From assembly GCA_019100305.1 (NCBI GenBank), contig JAHRHW010000062.1, forward strand, positions 1 to 14,495: a stretch of 14,495 nt of DNA, given 5' to 3'. Below the pieces are notes generated by a model. That model saw nothing but the letters and a program-made list of their open reading frames with translations, ran no database searches and was not told where the DNA came from. Of the stretch, positions 9,301 to 14,495 are shown piece by piece. Every line of letters begins with the position of its first letter. The first letter of the stretch is position 1. This stretch comes from Candidatus Thiodiazotropha taylori. Its GTDB lineage: Bacteria > Pseudomonadota > Gammaproteobacteria > Chromatiales > Chromatiaceae. The position numbers and the translations under genes are program-made.

Positions 9301-10349
9301 CGGGTTGGCGCTTCGAGATGACCAAGCATCTCCATATCCGCCTTTTCATCGCGCATGAACAGATCGAGAATGTCCTTGATTCGGGTCAGCTCGCTGCTTA
9401 CCGCGTCCTTGATCGATTCCGCCAGTTCCGCATTTGAGCCTGTCAAACCGAGCCGGCCCTGATTGAGCTGGTCTTCGGAAGGCATCACCGCATCGAGATT
9501 GTAGGCCTGCTTGATCTCCAGGATGACAGGATTCTGCGAGTTTGCCCTGGCAATGTAATAGAGCAGGTTTTTCAACAGCGCCGAAGGCGGTTCATCCACT
9601 AAAGTCTGCTCACCGTTGTCGATGATGATTTTCATCTTCCGGTCGAGCCGACTGAACAACTGCTTCACGGCAATACCCGGTGCGATGGTATTGTCGATCA
9701 AGCCATGCATCAGTCCTTCTGCCACCCAGAACAGATGCTGCACCGACTCGGTACCCGCACTTTTATGGATGGTGGTGAAAACGTCCCGCAGCAGCGGCCA
9801 GCCGTGTACAGTATCCCGTTTGCGATACCAGCTCAGCAGCCCCAGATGAAACTTCTGCCTGACCTGACGCACCAGCACCGGAAGATCCTTGTTGACTTCA
9901 TCAGCACTGGATTTGGTTTCGATTTCCGGTTTGAAGAGTGCCGCTTCGGAGAGCAATGGGGCATCCCGCACGGCACGCAGATCGTTGAGCAGCGGCAGTA
10001 TGATCAGCGGAATATCCGCATCCCCACCCTGCAGCTTTTCGAGATAATCGGGCAGCTGAATCAAAGCCAGCATCAATGCCTCGGCGGCATCCTCCTCCTG
10101 CCTGACGATGCCTTCCGACATGTCCCGCACTACCAGCTCCATCTCCTCTGCGAGCATACTGGGGCCGTAGACCTGGACCATCTGCAGGACCCGAGCAATC
10201 TGGTGCAGATGATCACCGCAGGTGGCGAGTGATTCATTGTCACCAGGAGTCTCCACATAGGATTCCAGCGCCTGGCGCGCATGACGAATCGAAACATCCA
10301 ATTCGTCTTTAACCCAATTCAGGGCGCCAAAGTCTTGCGCATTACTCAT
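3306..10349 (-). CDS. chpA: Giant hybrid histidine kinase ChpA (CheA-type, type IV pilus chemosensory)
   Basis: 2347 residues, close to Pseudomonas ChpA (about 2470). Residues 1 to about 560 form degenerate HPt-like or FimL-like helical domains (HLHQIARVLQM near the start; GFRRVEGALQML, with Arg in place of His, near residue 480). Five HPt domains follow, with phospho-accepting histidines at 690, 932, 1162, 1382 and 1597, separated by Glu/Asp-rich linkers. The CheA core follows: dimerisation region from about 1740, N-box HLLRN at 1932-1936, G1 box DDGRG at 1976-1980, G2 box GRGVG at 2027-2031. A CheW-like domain spans about 2065-2203. A C-terminal receiver domain has the acidic pair D2231/D2232, phospho-acceptor D2275 in LLDIEMPRMDG, and the KPY lysine near the end. 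The protein autophosphorylates in response to PilJ and passes phosphate to PilG, PilH and its own receiver. The ATG has AGGAG ten bases upstream. It begins 80 bases after pilJ. Confidence 0.96.
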   Translation of the reverse strand: MSNAQDFGALNWVKDELDVSIRHARQALESYVETPGDNESLATCGDHLHQIARVLQMVQVYGPSMLAEEMELVVRDMSEGIVRQEEDAAEALMLALIQLPDYLEKLQGGDADIPLIILPLLNDLRAVRDAPLLSEAALFKPEIETKSSADEVNKDLPVLVRQVRQKFHLGLLSWYRKRDTVHGWPLLRDVFTTIHKSAGTESVQHLFWVAEGLMHGLIDNTIAPGIAVKQLFSRLDRKMKIIIDNGEQTLVDEPPSALLKNLLYYIARANSQNPVILEIKQAYNLDAVMPSEDQLNQGRLGLTGSNAELAESIKDAVSSELTRIKDILDLFMRDEKADMEMLGHLEAPTRKLADTLGMIGQGALRSRLNRQADKVKTFVEQGVLPEEFELMEMAGDILYVESSLSTLHTFQPGMADTIDENTLGDSLPEGEYQNLIKQTVREAKVEIAHAKETIISFTEATDDTTVLEPVRQGFRRVEGALQMLNLREAAELMSQTGAIIKNQLIEATAPPSRQQLNSLADVVSSIEYYLETLVDGAGDRREILAIAQASLNDLMSDGTAEVSEYVEPVEPINLDESADHTEGYDLEEEEVSDLEFGASSLQIEPPQPEVEILASAEDATASESQPEAEPVEEEVAAADKPMLEDIDPEILEIFIEEAREELENIQTYLPRWQHDQADRDALTTFRRSFHTLKGSGRLVGAKVIGELAWSVENMLNRLIDETIKVSPEMMELLNQVTEALPVLIDSQEQGTSPAVDVELLQSYAHALSEGRTIEQPLEPVVSEAEQPAAEPDESIPVEALEETTDETESQAEELPDETAAVEVVAEDELVLEELEAASLDEPEPEPEIEQASEISDDEVAALGEAMLEGTSAAEAEGEFSDSDLEIEIDTELLEVFAEESEEHLQEIESFLRQAQGISPPMLVPEEVVRACHTLHGSAHMAGITPIATLSEAMEDYVRAVHENQLPAEAKVVDLVDGSVGYIRQLLQLLPDENLPEPKLESFLQGLNEALQGIEESKGDLAEAEPLMAEQSISEEQADALDEALDEASSLEEELQIEAIEEIGLADEESIDLASDLILEELEANEIDSGLLAADEAQDTGFYESASYLQSTDYFDVEGDEELLEIFIEEGRELLEALEQGYNDWQKSLNDEIVVDGIKRTLHTLKGSSRLAGINPIGDLSHALEDLFEKLLRDNVTAEQRLQELVRQAFDFLATQVEDAATVGRVPVSAQLLSDLEHPFSSVEISEAEEEPEALHDEVLEAELQLADEAFPDAELEIEQADEEEGEQLQELELQSALEEAAEEQDQSELESSEELDASSYYAEPMSFLHEGDLFEVSEDRELVDIFVEESKELLETLEEQFQKWGDAPSDHQHLDAILRALHTVKGSSRLAGIEPVGDLSHAMESLLNGVIRGHIPADEQVMGLSRSTLDQLASQTDDAETSNQVHRADGLIAEIQTLIEKGIEEEDEVEDLIDPDLKEELEELEELKQQQAEEAVDEESEPVAQPIAEDLDELQIDSSELDVDVADVSEEALQQPDESFLMMHDEVLLDVGEDEELIQIFIEEAKEFMEQVEARFLQWLDKLDDQEAIDGMQRNLHTLKGSARLAGIMPIGDLSHAVESVMTALAEGEIDPLETVTEALRHSIDHLAFQVDTIAKTGKVPASDVQVEQLHNLLGGEMTPVHGDMVETIQEVSESSMLAEEPELEQPTAQVLPFNEEIAKLLNPEQDQEKEKAGFKPNKEQVRVNADLMDRLVNHAGEVSIYRSRLEQQNSVLGFNLSELEQTVSRLYTQLRNLEIETEAQILYRWERETEKEDQGRTEFDPLELDRFSTMQQLSRALVETVNDLGNINESLRDLQRETDTLLLQQSRISTDLQDGLLRTRMVPFATLVPRMQRLVRQTAGQLNKKANLECFGIEGELDRSILNRMVPVLEHLLRNSVSHGIEPPDQRLADGKQGTGRISLYLDREATDVMITLSDDGRGLDIEAIRKRALAQGMISADAEISDDDLIQCVLLPGFSTAKEVTQISGRGVGLDVVTSEVKQLGGSLEIDSQPGRGTSFIIRLPLTLAITDSLLIRVGEEIYAIPHGSISGVVRIRRDEILRCYEGKQESFDYGGKQYKVSYLGRMMGAGQHEIHEGSRWLPLLLLQTGEHQVALQVDDLLGSRQVVVKSLGKQVGSVRWITGGTILADGRVALILDLAALVRMDATHAAPVMKADGEQKKLEERLRVMVVDDSITVRKVTSRLLERHDMDVVTAKDGVEAVALLQEQVPDIMLLDIEMPRMDGFELARHINNSVDYYGLPIIMISSRVGDKHRQRAMDLGVKRCLGKPYQESELLENINEVLTENRR
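5892..5918. repeat. 9-base tandem repeat in an acidic linker of chpA
   Basis: CTCCTCAAG occurs twice in tandem (5892-5900, 5901-5909), followed by a diverged third copy CTCTTCCTT. On the coding strand this encodes the run EELEELEELK between the fourth and fifth HPt domains. The unit is a multiple of three, so slippage would change linker length without breaking the frame. Confidence 0.75.
7811..7830. repeat. 6-base tandem repeat in an acidic linker of chpA
   Basis: CAGGCT is present in three full tandem copies plus a partial one. On the coding strand it encodes the alternating Glu-Pro run EPEPEPE in the linker between the first and second HPt domains. The unit keeps the frame, so copy-number change would only lengthen or shorten the linker. 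Confidence 0.8.
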
Positions 10350-10429
10350 ATGCGTTGCACTCCTGTCTGGAAACCGCGTTGGCTCTCGATCATGCTTGTC
10401 ATCATGCCCAATGGGTTGCCTTCAGAGGA

Positions 10430-12472
10430 TCAGGCTGGCAGACGGAAACCGGCAACCGACTTTTGCAGCTGATCCGAGAGATCGGCCAATGCACCGATGG
10501 AGTTCGCAGTCTGATGCGTACCCTCGGAGGTCTGATTGGTAATCTCCTGAATGACACTCATGGTATCTTTTACATTTACCGCCTGGTCAGACTGAGTCTG
10601 AGCAGAGGTGGCGATTTTGCCGGTAAGATCGGCGATGTATTGAGATACGCTCTCGATCTCTTTCAACGCTTCACCCGCATCTTCCGCCAGGGTGGCACCC
10701 TTGACCACACCGGAGGTACTGGCCTCCATCGAGGTCACCGCTTCGTTGGTATCCGCCTGGATGGTTTTTACCAGCGCTTCGATCTGTTTGGTGGCGTTGA
10801 TTGAACGCTCCGCAAGACGCTGTACCTCGTCCGCAACCACCGCAAAACCGCGCCCGGCCTCACCCGCCATGGCGGCCTGCATGGCAGCATTCAAGGCGAG
10901 AATATTGGTCTGGTCGGCGATGTCGTCGATCAGCTCAACGATGTCACCGATCTCCTGGGAACTCTCACCGAGTCGTTTGATTCGTTTCGAGGTCTCCTGA
11001 ATCTGTTCACGGATGTTGTCCATACCGGCGATGGTGTTGCGCACCGTCTCAGCACCGGTACTGGCGATCTCAACCGATCGTTTGGCAACTTCCGCCGACT
11101 CGGTCGCATCCTGGGACATCTGATCAATCGCGCCGGTCATCTCTCCGATGGAACCATTCGCCTGGGTGATCTGTTCCGCCTGATGCTCACTCGCCTCAGC
11201 AAGATGCATCGCGGTTGCCCGACTCTCCTGGGTCGCGCTTGAGACCTGATCCGAGGTCTGGTTGATAGTGGTAACCAGTTCGCGCAGTGCCTCAATCGCG
11301 TAGTTGATCGAGTCTGCGATGGCACCGGTGATGTCTTCCGTCACACTGGCGGTCACGGTCAGGTCACCATCCGCCAGGTCGCCCATCTCATCCAGCAGCT
11401 GCAGGATCGCCTTCTGGTTGTTCTCATTCTGCTGCTTACTCGCCAGCTCACGACGCTGCGCATCGACAACCAGCTGCATACCGAGCAGTACCAGGAAGAG
11501 TAACGCAGCACCACCGAATACGGCGATCATGCCGGGACCCGCTTTGATGCCGAGGACGGAAAAACGCCCAGGTGACTTACCGTAAGCGGCGATCAGTGTC
11601 TCAGCTGCATCACTGGCCTGATCCGATGAGGCATTGACCATGGAGGCGGCTTCCAGTGCCGGCAGTACATCCGGAATATTCTGAATAATCTCGGTGGCAT
11701 TATCCTGGATCGTGGTAAACAGCGTTGCCACATCATCCAGGCGCTGGGAGGCGATCTTATCCTTTACCTTGGAGATACCCATCTCCCGGTCGCCATTTTT
11801 CAAACCTTCGAGAATACGCCCGAAAAGATCCGCATCCCGGCTGAACTGATCGATCGCAGCAGCGGTTTTCTGCCCACCGTCCAATACCTGGTTGACGTTG
11901 GAGTTGATACGTTGGATCAACATCTCCTGTTCGGTGGCGATATAGACCTGGCGTCTGGGCGCATTACTGTTGATCAGTACTTCGGCCAGCTCTTCCGACA
12001 GCTCCTGCAGCTGTGGAACAAATTCGGAAATAATGGCGGAGAACTCATCAATTGCCAGGATGTTCTCCTGAGCTTTGAGAATTTCATCGATGTTGCTGCG
12101 CAGTGCCAGCCATTTATTCTCAAGATCACTCAGTTCGGTGTTTACTTCATTCGGGGATCCCGGCAGATCGCTGGCGGCGCCCCCACCGTTCTTCAACTCC
12201 CACATGATGTTCTCGAACCGGTCACGGCTCTTTTGCAGCGGCGTGAATGATTCAAGCTCACCCCGGGCTGCCGAGAGGGCGTATTTCGCAATACGTTGCG
12301 CAAGTACCTGCTGCTCTGCAGCACGGATCAGATACTGTTCGTCGTAGGACTCCTGCTGGGTTGTGTGCAAGAAGGTCACGAGTGCCAGGATAAGAGACAC
12401 CAGCACCAAAACAGCCAAAATGGTGATGACCTTATTTGAGGGCAGGGTACCGCCCACGCGTTTGCCTTTCAT
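10430..12472 (-). CDS. pilJ: Type IV pilus methyl-accepting chemoreceptor PilJ
   Basis: 680 residues, matching PilJ length. TM1 is about residues 15-34 (VITILAVLVLVSLILALVTF) and TM2 about 311-334. Between them lie two copies of the PilJ sensory module: AAEQQVLAQRIAKYAL early on, and ATEQEMLIQRINSNV later, each followed by a conserved D/RxFxxxxxxLKNG segment. A HAMP domain follows TM2 (LLDEMGDLADGDLTVTASV). The cytoplasmic signalling tip is at about 515-555, with QTNILALNAAMQAAMAGEAG starting at Q521 and then RGFAVVADEVQRLAERS. The Met-Gln variant of the tip is PilJ-like rather than a standard chemotaxis receptor. The C-terminus ends VAGFRLPA with no receptor-tail pentapeptide for CheR. PilJ is thought to sense pilus-associated signals such as pilin contact and to drive ChpA. 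The start has GGGAG about ten bases upstream. It follows pilI after 56 bases. Confidence 0.95.
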   Translation of the reverse strand: MKGKRVGGTLPSNKVITILAVLVLVSLILALVTFLHTTQQESYDEQYLIRAAEQQVLAQRIAKYALSAARGELESFTPLQKSRDRFENIMWELKNGGGAASDLPGSPNEVNTELSDLENKWLALRSNIDEILKAQENILAIDEFSAIISEFVPQLQELSEELAEVLINSNAPRRQVYIATEQEMLIQRINSNVNQVLDGGQKTAAAIDQFSRDADLFGRILEGLKNGDREMGISKVKDKIASQRLDDVATLFTTIQDNATEIIQNIPDVLPALEAASMVNASSDQASDAAETLIAAYGKSPGRFSVLGIKAGPGMIAVFGGAALLFLVLLGMQLVVDAQRRELASKQQNENNQKAILQLLDEMGDLADGDLTVTASVTEDITGAIADSINYAIEALRELVTTINQTSDQVSSATQESRATAMHLAEASEHQAEQITQANGSIGEMTGAIDQMSQDATESAEVAKRSVEIASTGAETVRNTIAGMDNIREQIQETSKRIKRLGESSQEIGDIVELIDDIADQTNILALNAAMQAAMAGEAGRGFAVVADEVQRLAERSINATKQIEALVKTIQADTNEAVTSMEASTSGVVKGATLAEDAGEALKEIESVSQYIADLTGKIATSAQTQSDQAVNVKDTMSVIQEITNQTSEGTHQTANSIGALADLSDQLQKSVAGFRLPA

Positions 12473-12528
12473 TCTTCTTTCTCCCGAAAGCTTAAGCCCA
12501 AATCCTAAGTTCAGTAACTCTCATGGCA

Positions 12529-13098
12529 TCAGGTTGCCGCGATCTGAAAAACCGGATCATCAGCAAGCGCCTGCAGACTGAAGACCGGCCAAGCCATGCC
12601 GTCCTGATCAAATTCAAACTGAACATACTTTGAAAAATTTTCGCTGACCGCCTGCACTTCTTTTGCTGTCTCCCTGGTGAAATGGCGCATACCGACCATC
12701 TCGCCAACCAGCACACCACTCAAACCGCTACCTATGGTGAACACCAGCACCCTGCTTCGGCGGGTTCGCCGGGTCTTCTCTCCAATCAGAAACAGTTGTA
12801 GATCAATGACTGGTATCAGGGTGCCACGCACATTGGCGACCCCCATCATCCAGGGTTTTGAACCGGGCACCGGTGTCAGTGCAGAAGGGTAATTGAGTAT
12901 CTCTTTGACGCTGCTCAAAGGTGCAATAAAGCGACTGTCGCCCACATAGAACATCACCCCTTCCCAGTAACTCTGTATCAGCTCCTGTTGGGGTAGTCCT
13001 TTTGCATTTTTCCGGCTGCGCTGTTCCAGGTTGGCCAGTAGCTGGACAACCCCCTGGGGCGACTCGATAACGCTCGATTGCATGGCGTCATCAGGCAT
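12529..13098 (-). CDS. pilI: CheW-like adaptor PilI
   Basis: 189 residues with one CheW domain from about residue 45 onward. Typical elements are VMFYVGDSRFIAPLSSVKEIL, the WMMGVANVRGTLIPVIDLQLFL segment carrying the RGxxIPVIDL signature, and LVFTIGSGLSGVLVGEMVGM. It couples the PilJ receptor to the ChpA kinase. The ATG at 13098 overlaps the end of pilH by eight bases and has AAGG about nine bases upstream inside pilH, suggesting coupled translation. A second in-frame ATG at residue 6 lacks a ribosome-binding site. The N-terminal 40 residues before the domain are poorly conserved, as in other PilI proteins. Confidence 0.93.
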   Translation of the reverse strand: MPDDAMQSSVIESPQGVVQLLANLEQRSRKNAKGLPQQELIQSYWEGVMFYVGDSRFIAPLSSVKEILNYPSALTPVPGSKPWMMGVANVRGTLIPVIDLQLFLIGEKTRRTRRSRVLVFTIGSGLSGVLVGEMVGMRHFTRETAKEVQAVSENFSKYVQFEFDQDGMAWPVFSLQALADDPVFQIAAT

Positions 13099-13528
13099 TG
13101 ATCAACGCCTTGATCTTGTGGAGAAGTTCCGCTGGAGAGACCGGTTTCACCATGTATTCAGTGGCGCCCTGGCGCATTCCCCAATTGATGTCTGTCTGTT
13201 GGTCTTTGGTGGTCACCATGATCACAGGAATATTGGCTGTGGAGTCGTCATTCTTTAACTGCCGGGTTGCCTGAAATCCATTCAACACTGGCATCACCAC
13301 ATCCATGAGAATCAGATCAGGCAGCTCCTTTTTCGCCATCTCCACCCCTTCCTGCCCATCACTGGCGACCAGAATCTGATAACCCTGCTTAGTAAGAATT
13401 TTTTTGAAAACAACTACTTCGGTGGGCGAATCATCGACCACAAGAATCCTCCCCTTAGCCTCTCCGCTAACCGGGTGATTGCTCTCTTCTTCTTGCTCGC
13501 GACCCTTGCGAAATATATTTTTGATCAT
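13091..13528 (-). CDS. pilH: Response regulator PilH with N-terminal extension
   Basis: 145 residues, a single receiver domain. The acidic pair is D32/D33 in ILVVDDSPTEV, the phospho-acceptor is D76 in LILMDVVMPVLNGFQATRQL, the switch Thr is T106 in VTTKD, and the conserved Lys is K128 (VKP). The DDSPTE and MPVLNGFQATRQL motifs, together with TTKDQQTDINWGMRQGA, closely fit PilH. In Pseudomonas, PilH acts downstream of ChpA, opposing PilG or draining phosphate from the system. The protein has about 26 residues before the receiver fold (basic start MIKNIFRKGR, then an EQEEE run) that the 121-residue Pseudomonas protein lacks. No in-frame ATG, GTG or TTG lies between this start and the first strand, so the extension is probably real, although the ribosome-binding site (GAGAGA) is weak. 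The 133-base gap to pilG contains a TATACT element that could be part of a separate promoter. Confidence 0.93.
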   Translation of the reverse strand: MIKNIFRKGREQEEESNHPVSGEAKGRILVVDDSPTEVVVFKKILTKQGYQILVASDGQEGVEMAKKELPDLILMDVVMPVLNGFQATRQLKNDDSTANIPVIMVTTKDQQTDINWGMRQGATEYMVKPVSPAELLHKIKALINA

Positions 13529-13636
13529 CGAATCTCTCTGCCCGTTGGTTCTAGTCCTTATCGGCTGACCCCTGAATGTCTTTAAAACAAGCCTACATCC
13601 ATGCAGATTGCAGCCATCTCAAACCAAATCGCACAA

Positions 13637-13666
13637 CTTAGTATATTAGGACCCGTTAACACTAAG
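13637..13666. repeat. Inverted repeat CTTAGT/ACTAAG at the pilG stop codon
   Basis: CTTAGT (13637-13642) and ACTAAG (13661-13666) are perfect reverse complements separated by 18 bases. The right arm contains the pilG stop codon. On the minus strand the TATACT element lies at the edge of this structure. There is no GC-rich stem and no run of T, so it does not look like an intrinsic terminator; it could be an operator or chance. Confidence 0.3.
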
Positions 13667-14066
13667 CCGCGGTATTCACATAGCGACGTATTGCGCCTAA
13701 CAGCTCATCCTTGGTGAACGGCTTGGTCAGATATTGCTCCGATCCCACAATCCTGCCCCGCGCACGGTCGAACAGGCCATCTTTACTGGATAGCATGATC
13801 ACAGGAATATTCTTATATACATCATTGTGTTTAATGAGTGCACAGGTCTGATAGCCATCAAGACGCGGCATCATGATATCGACGAAGATCACATCCGGAT
13901 GGTGGTCGGCGATCATCGCCAATGCCTCAAATCCATCTGTCGCCGTGGATACCTCACAGCCCGCCTTTTTCAATAGACTTTCAGCAGTGCGCCGAATGGT
14001 CTTACTATCATCGATGACCATGACTCTGACACCAGAGATGTCCTTCTCAGTTTCATCACCACTCAC
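13662..14066 (-). CDS. pilG: Response regulator PilG
   Basis: 134 residues, a single CheY-like receiver. The acidic pair is D19/D20 in VMVIDDSKTIRRTAESLL, the phospho-acceptor is D63 in FVDIMMPRLDGYQTC, the switch Ser is S93 in LSSKDG, and the conserved Lys is K115 in LTKPF. The motifs IDDSKTIRRTAE and MLSSKDGLFDRARGRIVGS are characteristic of PilG. It is the ChpA-dependent regulator that promotes pilus extension and, in Pseudomonas, adenylate cyclase activation. The GTG start (14066) is supported by GAGGA seven bases upstream; an ATG slightly further upstream is out of frame. It is the first gene of the Pil-Chp cluster and follows the rhodanese gene after only 40 bases, so the two may be co-transcribed. 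Confidence 0.95.
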   Translation of the reverse strand: MSGDETEKDISGVRVMVIDDSKTIRRTAESLLKKAGCEVSTATDGFEALAMIADHHPDVIFVDIMMPRLDGYQTCALIKHNDVYKNIPVIMLSSKDGLFDRARGRIVGSEQYLTKPFTKDELLGAIRRYVNTAA

Positions 14067-14106
14067 GTTGAAATCCTCATGTCACGGACATATACATTAG
14101 AAACAA

Positions 14107-14495
14107 TCACTCTCCCGGTACGACGGTCGTCAGACCCCAAAGCTGCCACAACTGCATACCGCCCCGGTAGTAGACGATCTTATCCGCTGGATAACCCACT
14201 TTTAACAGACCCTTGATCGCCCGGGGTGATTGACCACACTCAGGGCCATTACACCAGAGAACCAGCTTCTTGGCATTGCTGAAATCCCATTTCTCGGTTT
14301 TATCTCCGTCTCCCAGCAGACCAAGCTCTTCCAGTTTCAGGGAAATTGCACCCACATCGACTCTTGGTCGCGCACCGAAGAGCAGCAGTGCCTGTTCCAT
14401 TTCAGCGGTCCCCGGTTTGCTCAATTGGGTAAAAGGAAGATTGATGGAGCCGGGAATCGTGCCACGATTAAACCACTCAGCCGTGCGTGCATCAA
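14107..14495 (-). CDS. Rhodanese-domain protein, C-terminal part (5' end outside window)
   Basis: The frame is open to the right edge, giving 128 residues without the N-terminus; a TTG at 14424 is not a credible start because the domain clearly continues upstream. The upstream part reads DARTAEWFNRGTIPGSINLP, the usual rhodanese CH2A-like D-x-R...G-x-I-P-G-A/S-x-N segment. The active-site loop is WCNGPECGQSPRA, followed by GYPADKIVYYRGGMQLWQLWGL, a typical rhodanese C-terminus. The first Cys of the loop is the expected sulfur carrier; the loop is longer than the common six-residue type and contains a second Cys. Such domains carry persulfide sulfur or, if inactive, act as binding modules. The specific substrate is unknown. 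In Pseudomonas the neighbour upstream of pilG is gshB, so this context differs. Confidence 0.85.
   Translation of the reverse strand, partial: DARTAEWFNRGTIPGSINLPFTQLSKPGTAEMEQALLLFGARPRVDVGAISLKLEELGLLGDGDKTEKWDFSNAKKLVLWCNGPECGQSPRAIKGLLKVGYPADKIVYYRGGMQLWQLWGLTTVVPGE

Noticed and set aside
13580..13625. A sigma-54-like GG...GC element upstream of pilH
   Set aside because: The spacing between the GG and GC dinucleotides is nine bases rather than ten, and the flanking consensus is poor.
14107..14424. Rhodanese gene starting at the TTG at 14424
   Set aside because: The reading frame stays open to the window edge and the extra residues match the N-terminal half of the rhodanese domain, so the gene is cut by the window instead.

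Overview
The window looks like chromosomal DNA of a gammaproteobacterium with moderate GC content. Its core is a Pil-Chp (type IV pilus) chemosensory cluster on the minus strand, read from right to left: pilG, pilH, pilI, pilJ, chpA, chpC. This gene order is known from Pseudomonas and from many Chromatiales-type gammaproteobacteria. A rhodanese-domain protein beside pilG, and a secreted metallo-beta-lactamase-fold protein with an altered metal motif, would fit a sulfur-oxidising relative. That placement is inference; nothing here fixes the genus.

Layout from left to right. (1) Positions 2-439, plus strand: the C-terminal part of a pilin-like protein cut by the window edge. (2) 457-1374, minus: an exported metallo-beta-lactamase-fold protein, convergent with (1), with a strong Shine-Dalgarno site and a plausible promoter. 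(3) 1550-2635, minus: ZapE/AFG1-family ATPase. (4) 2833-14066, minus: the Pil-Chp cluster. (5) 14107-14495, minus: a rhodanese-domain protein whose N-terminus lies outside the window. There is no gene-free stretch longer than 300 bases; the largest gaps are about 197, 175 and 133 bases. I saw no tRNA, rRNA, CRISPR array, insertion sequence or integrase.

How the genes work together (family knowledge): PilJ is the membrane chemoreceptor, coupled by PilI (CheW-like) to the giant histidine kinase ChpA. ChpA phosphorylates the single-domain response regulators PilG and PilH, which control type IV pilus extension/retraction and, in Pseudomonas, cAMP signalling. ChpC is a second CheW-like coupling protein. 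The pilJ-chpA junction has no pilK (CheR-type methyltransferase) and the chpA-chpC junction has no chpB (CheB-type methylesterase); chpC overlaps the end of chpA by four bases.

The most distinctive element is ChpA, 2347 residues. It has an N-terminal region of degenerate HPt-like helices, then five HPt modules with the histidine in exactly the same register (H690, H932, H1162, H1382, H1597). These are separated by very acidic linkers and followed by the CheA kinase core, a CheW domain and a receiver domain. The last three HPt modules are strikingly alike, and the second has a Lys-to-His change next to its phospho-histidine. Nothing here is clearly a new system. The unusual points are the HPt array, the apparent local loss of adaptation enzymes, a PilH with an N-terminal extension, and the altered metal site of the metallo-beta-lactamase-fold protein.
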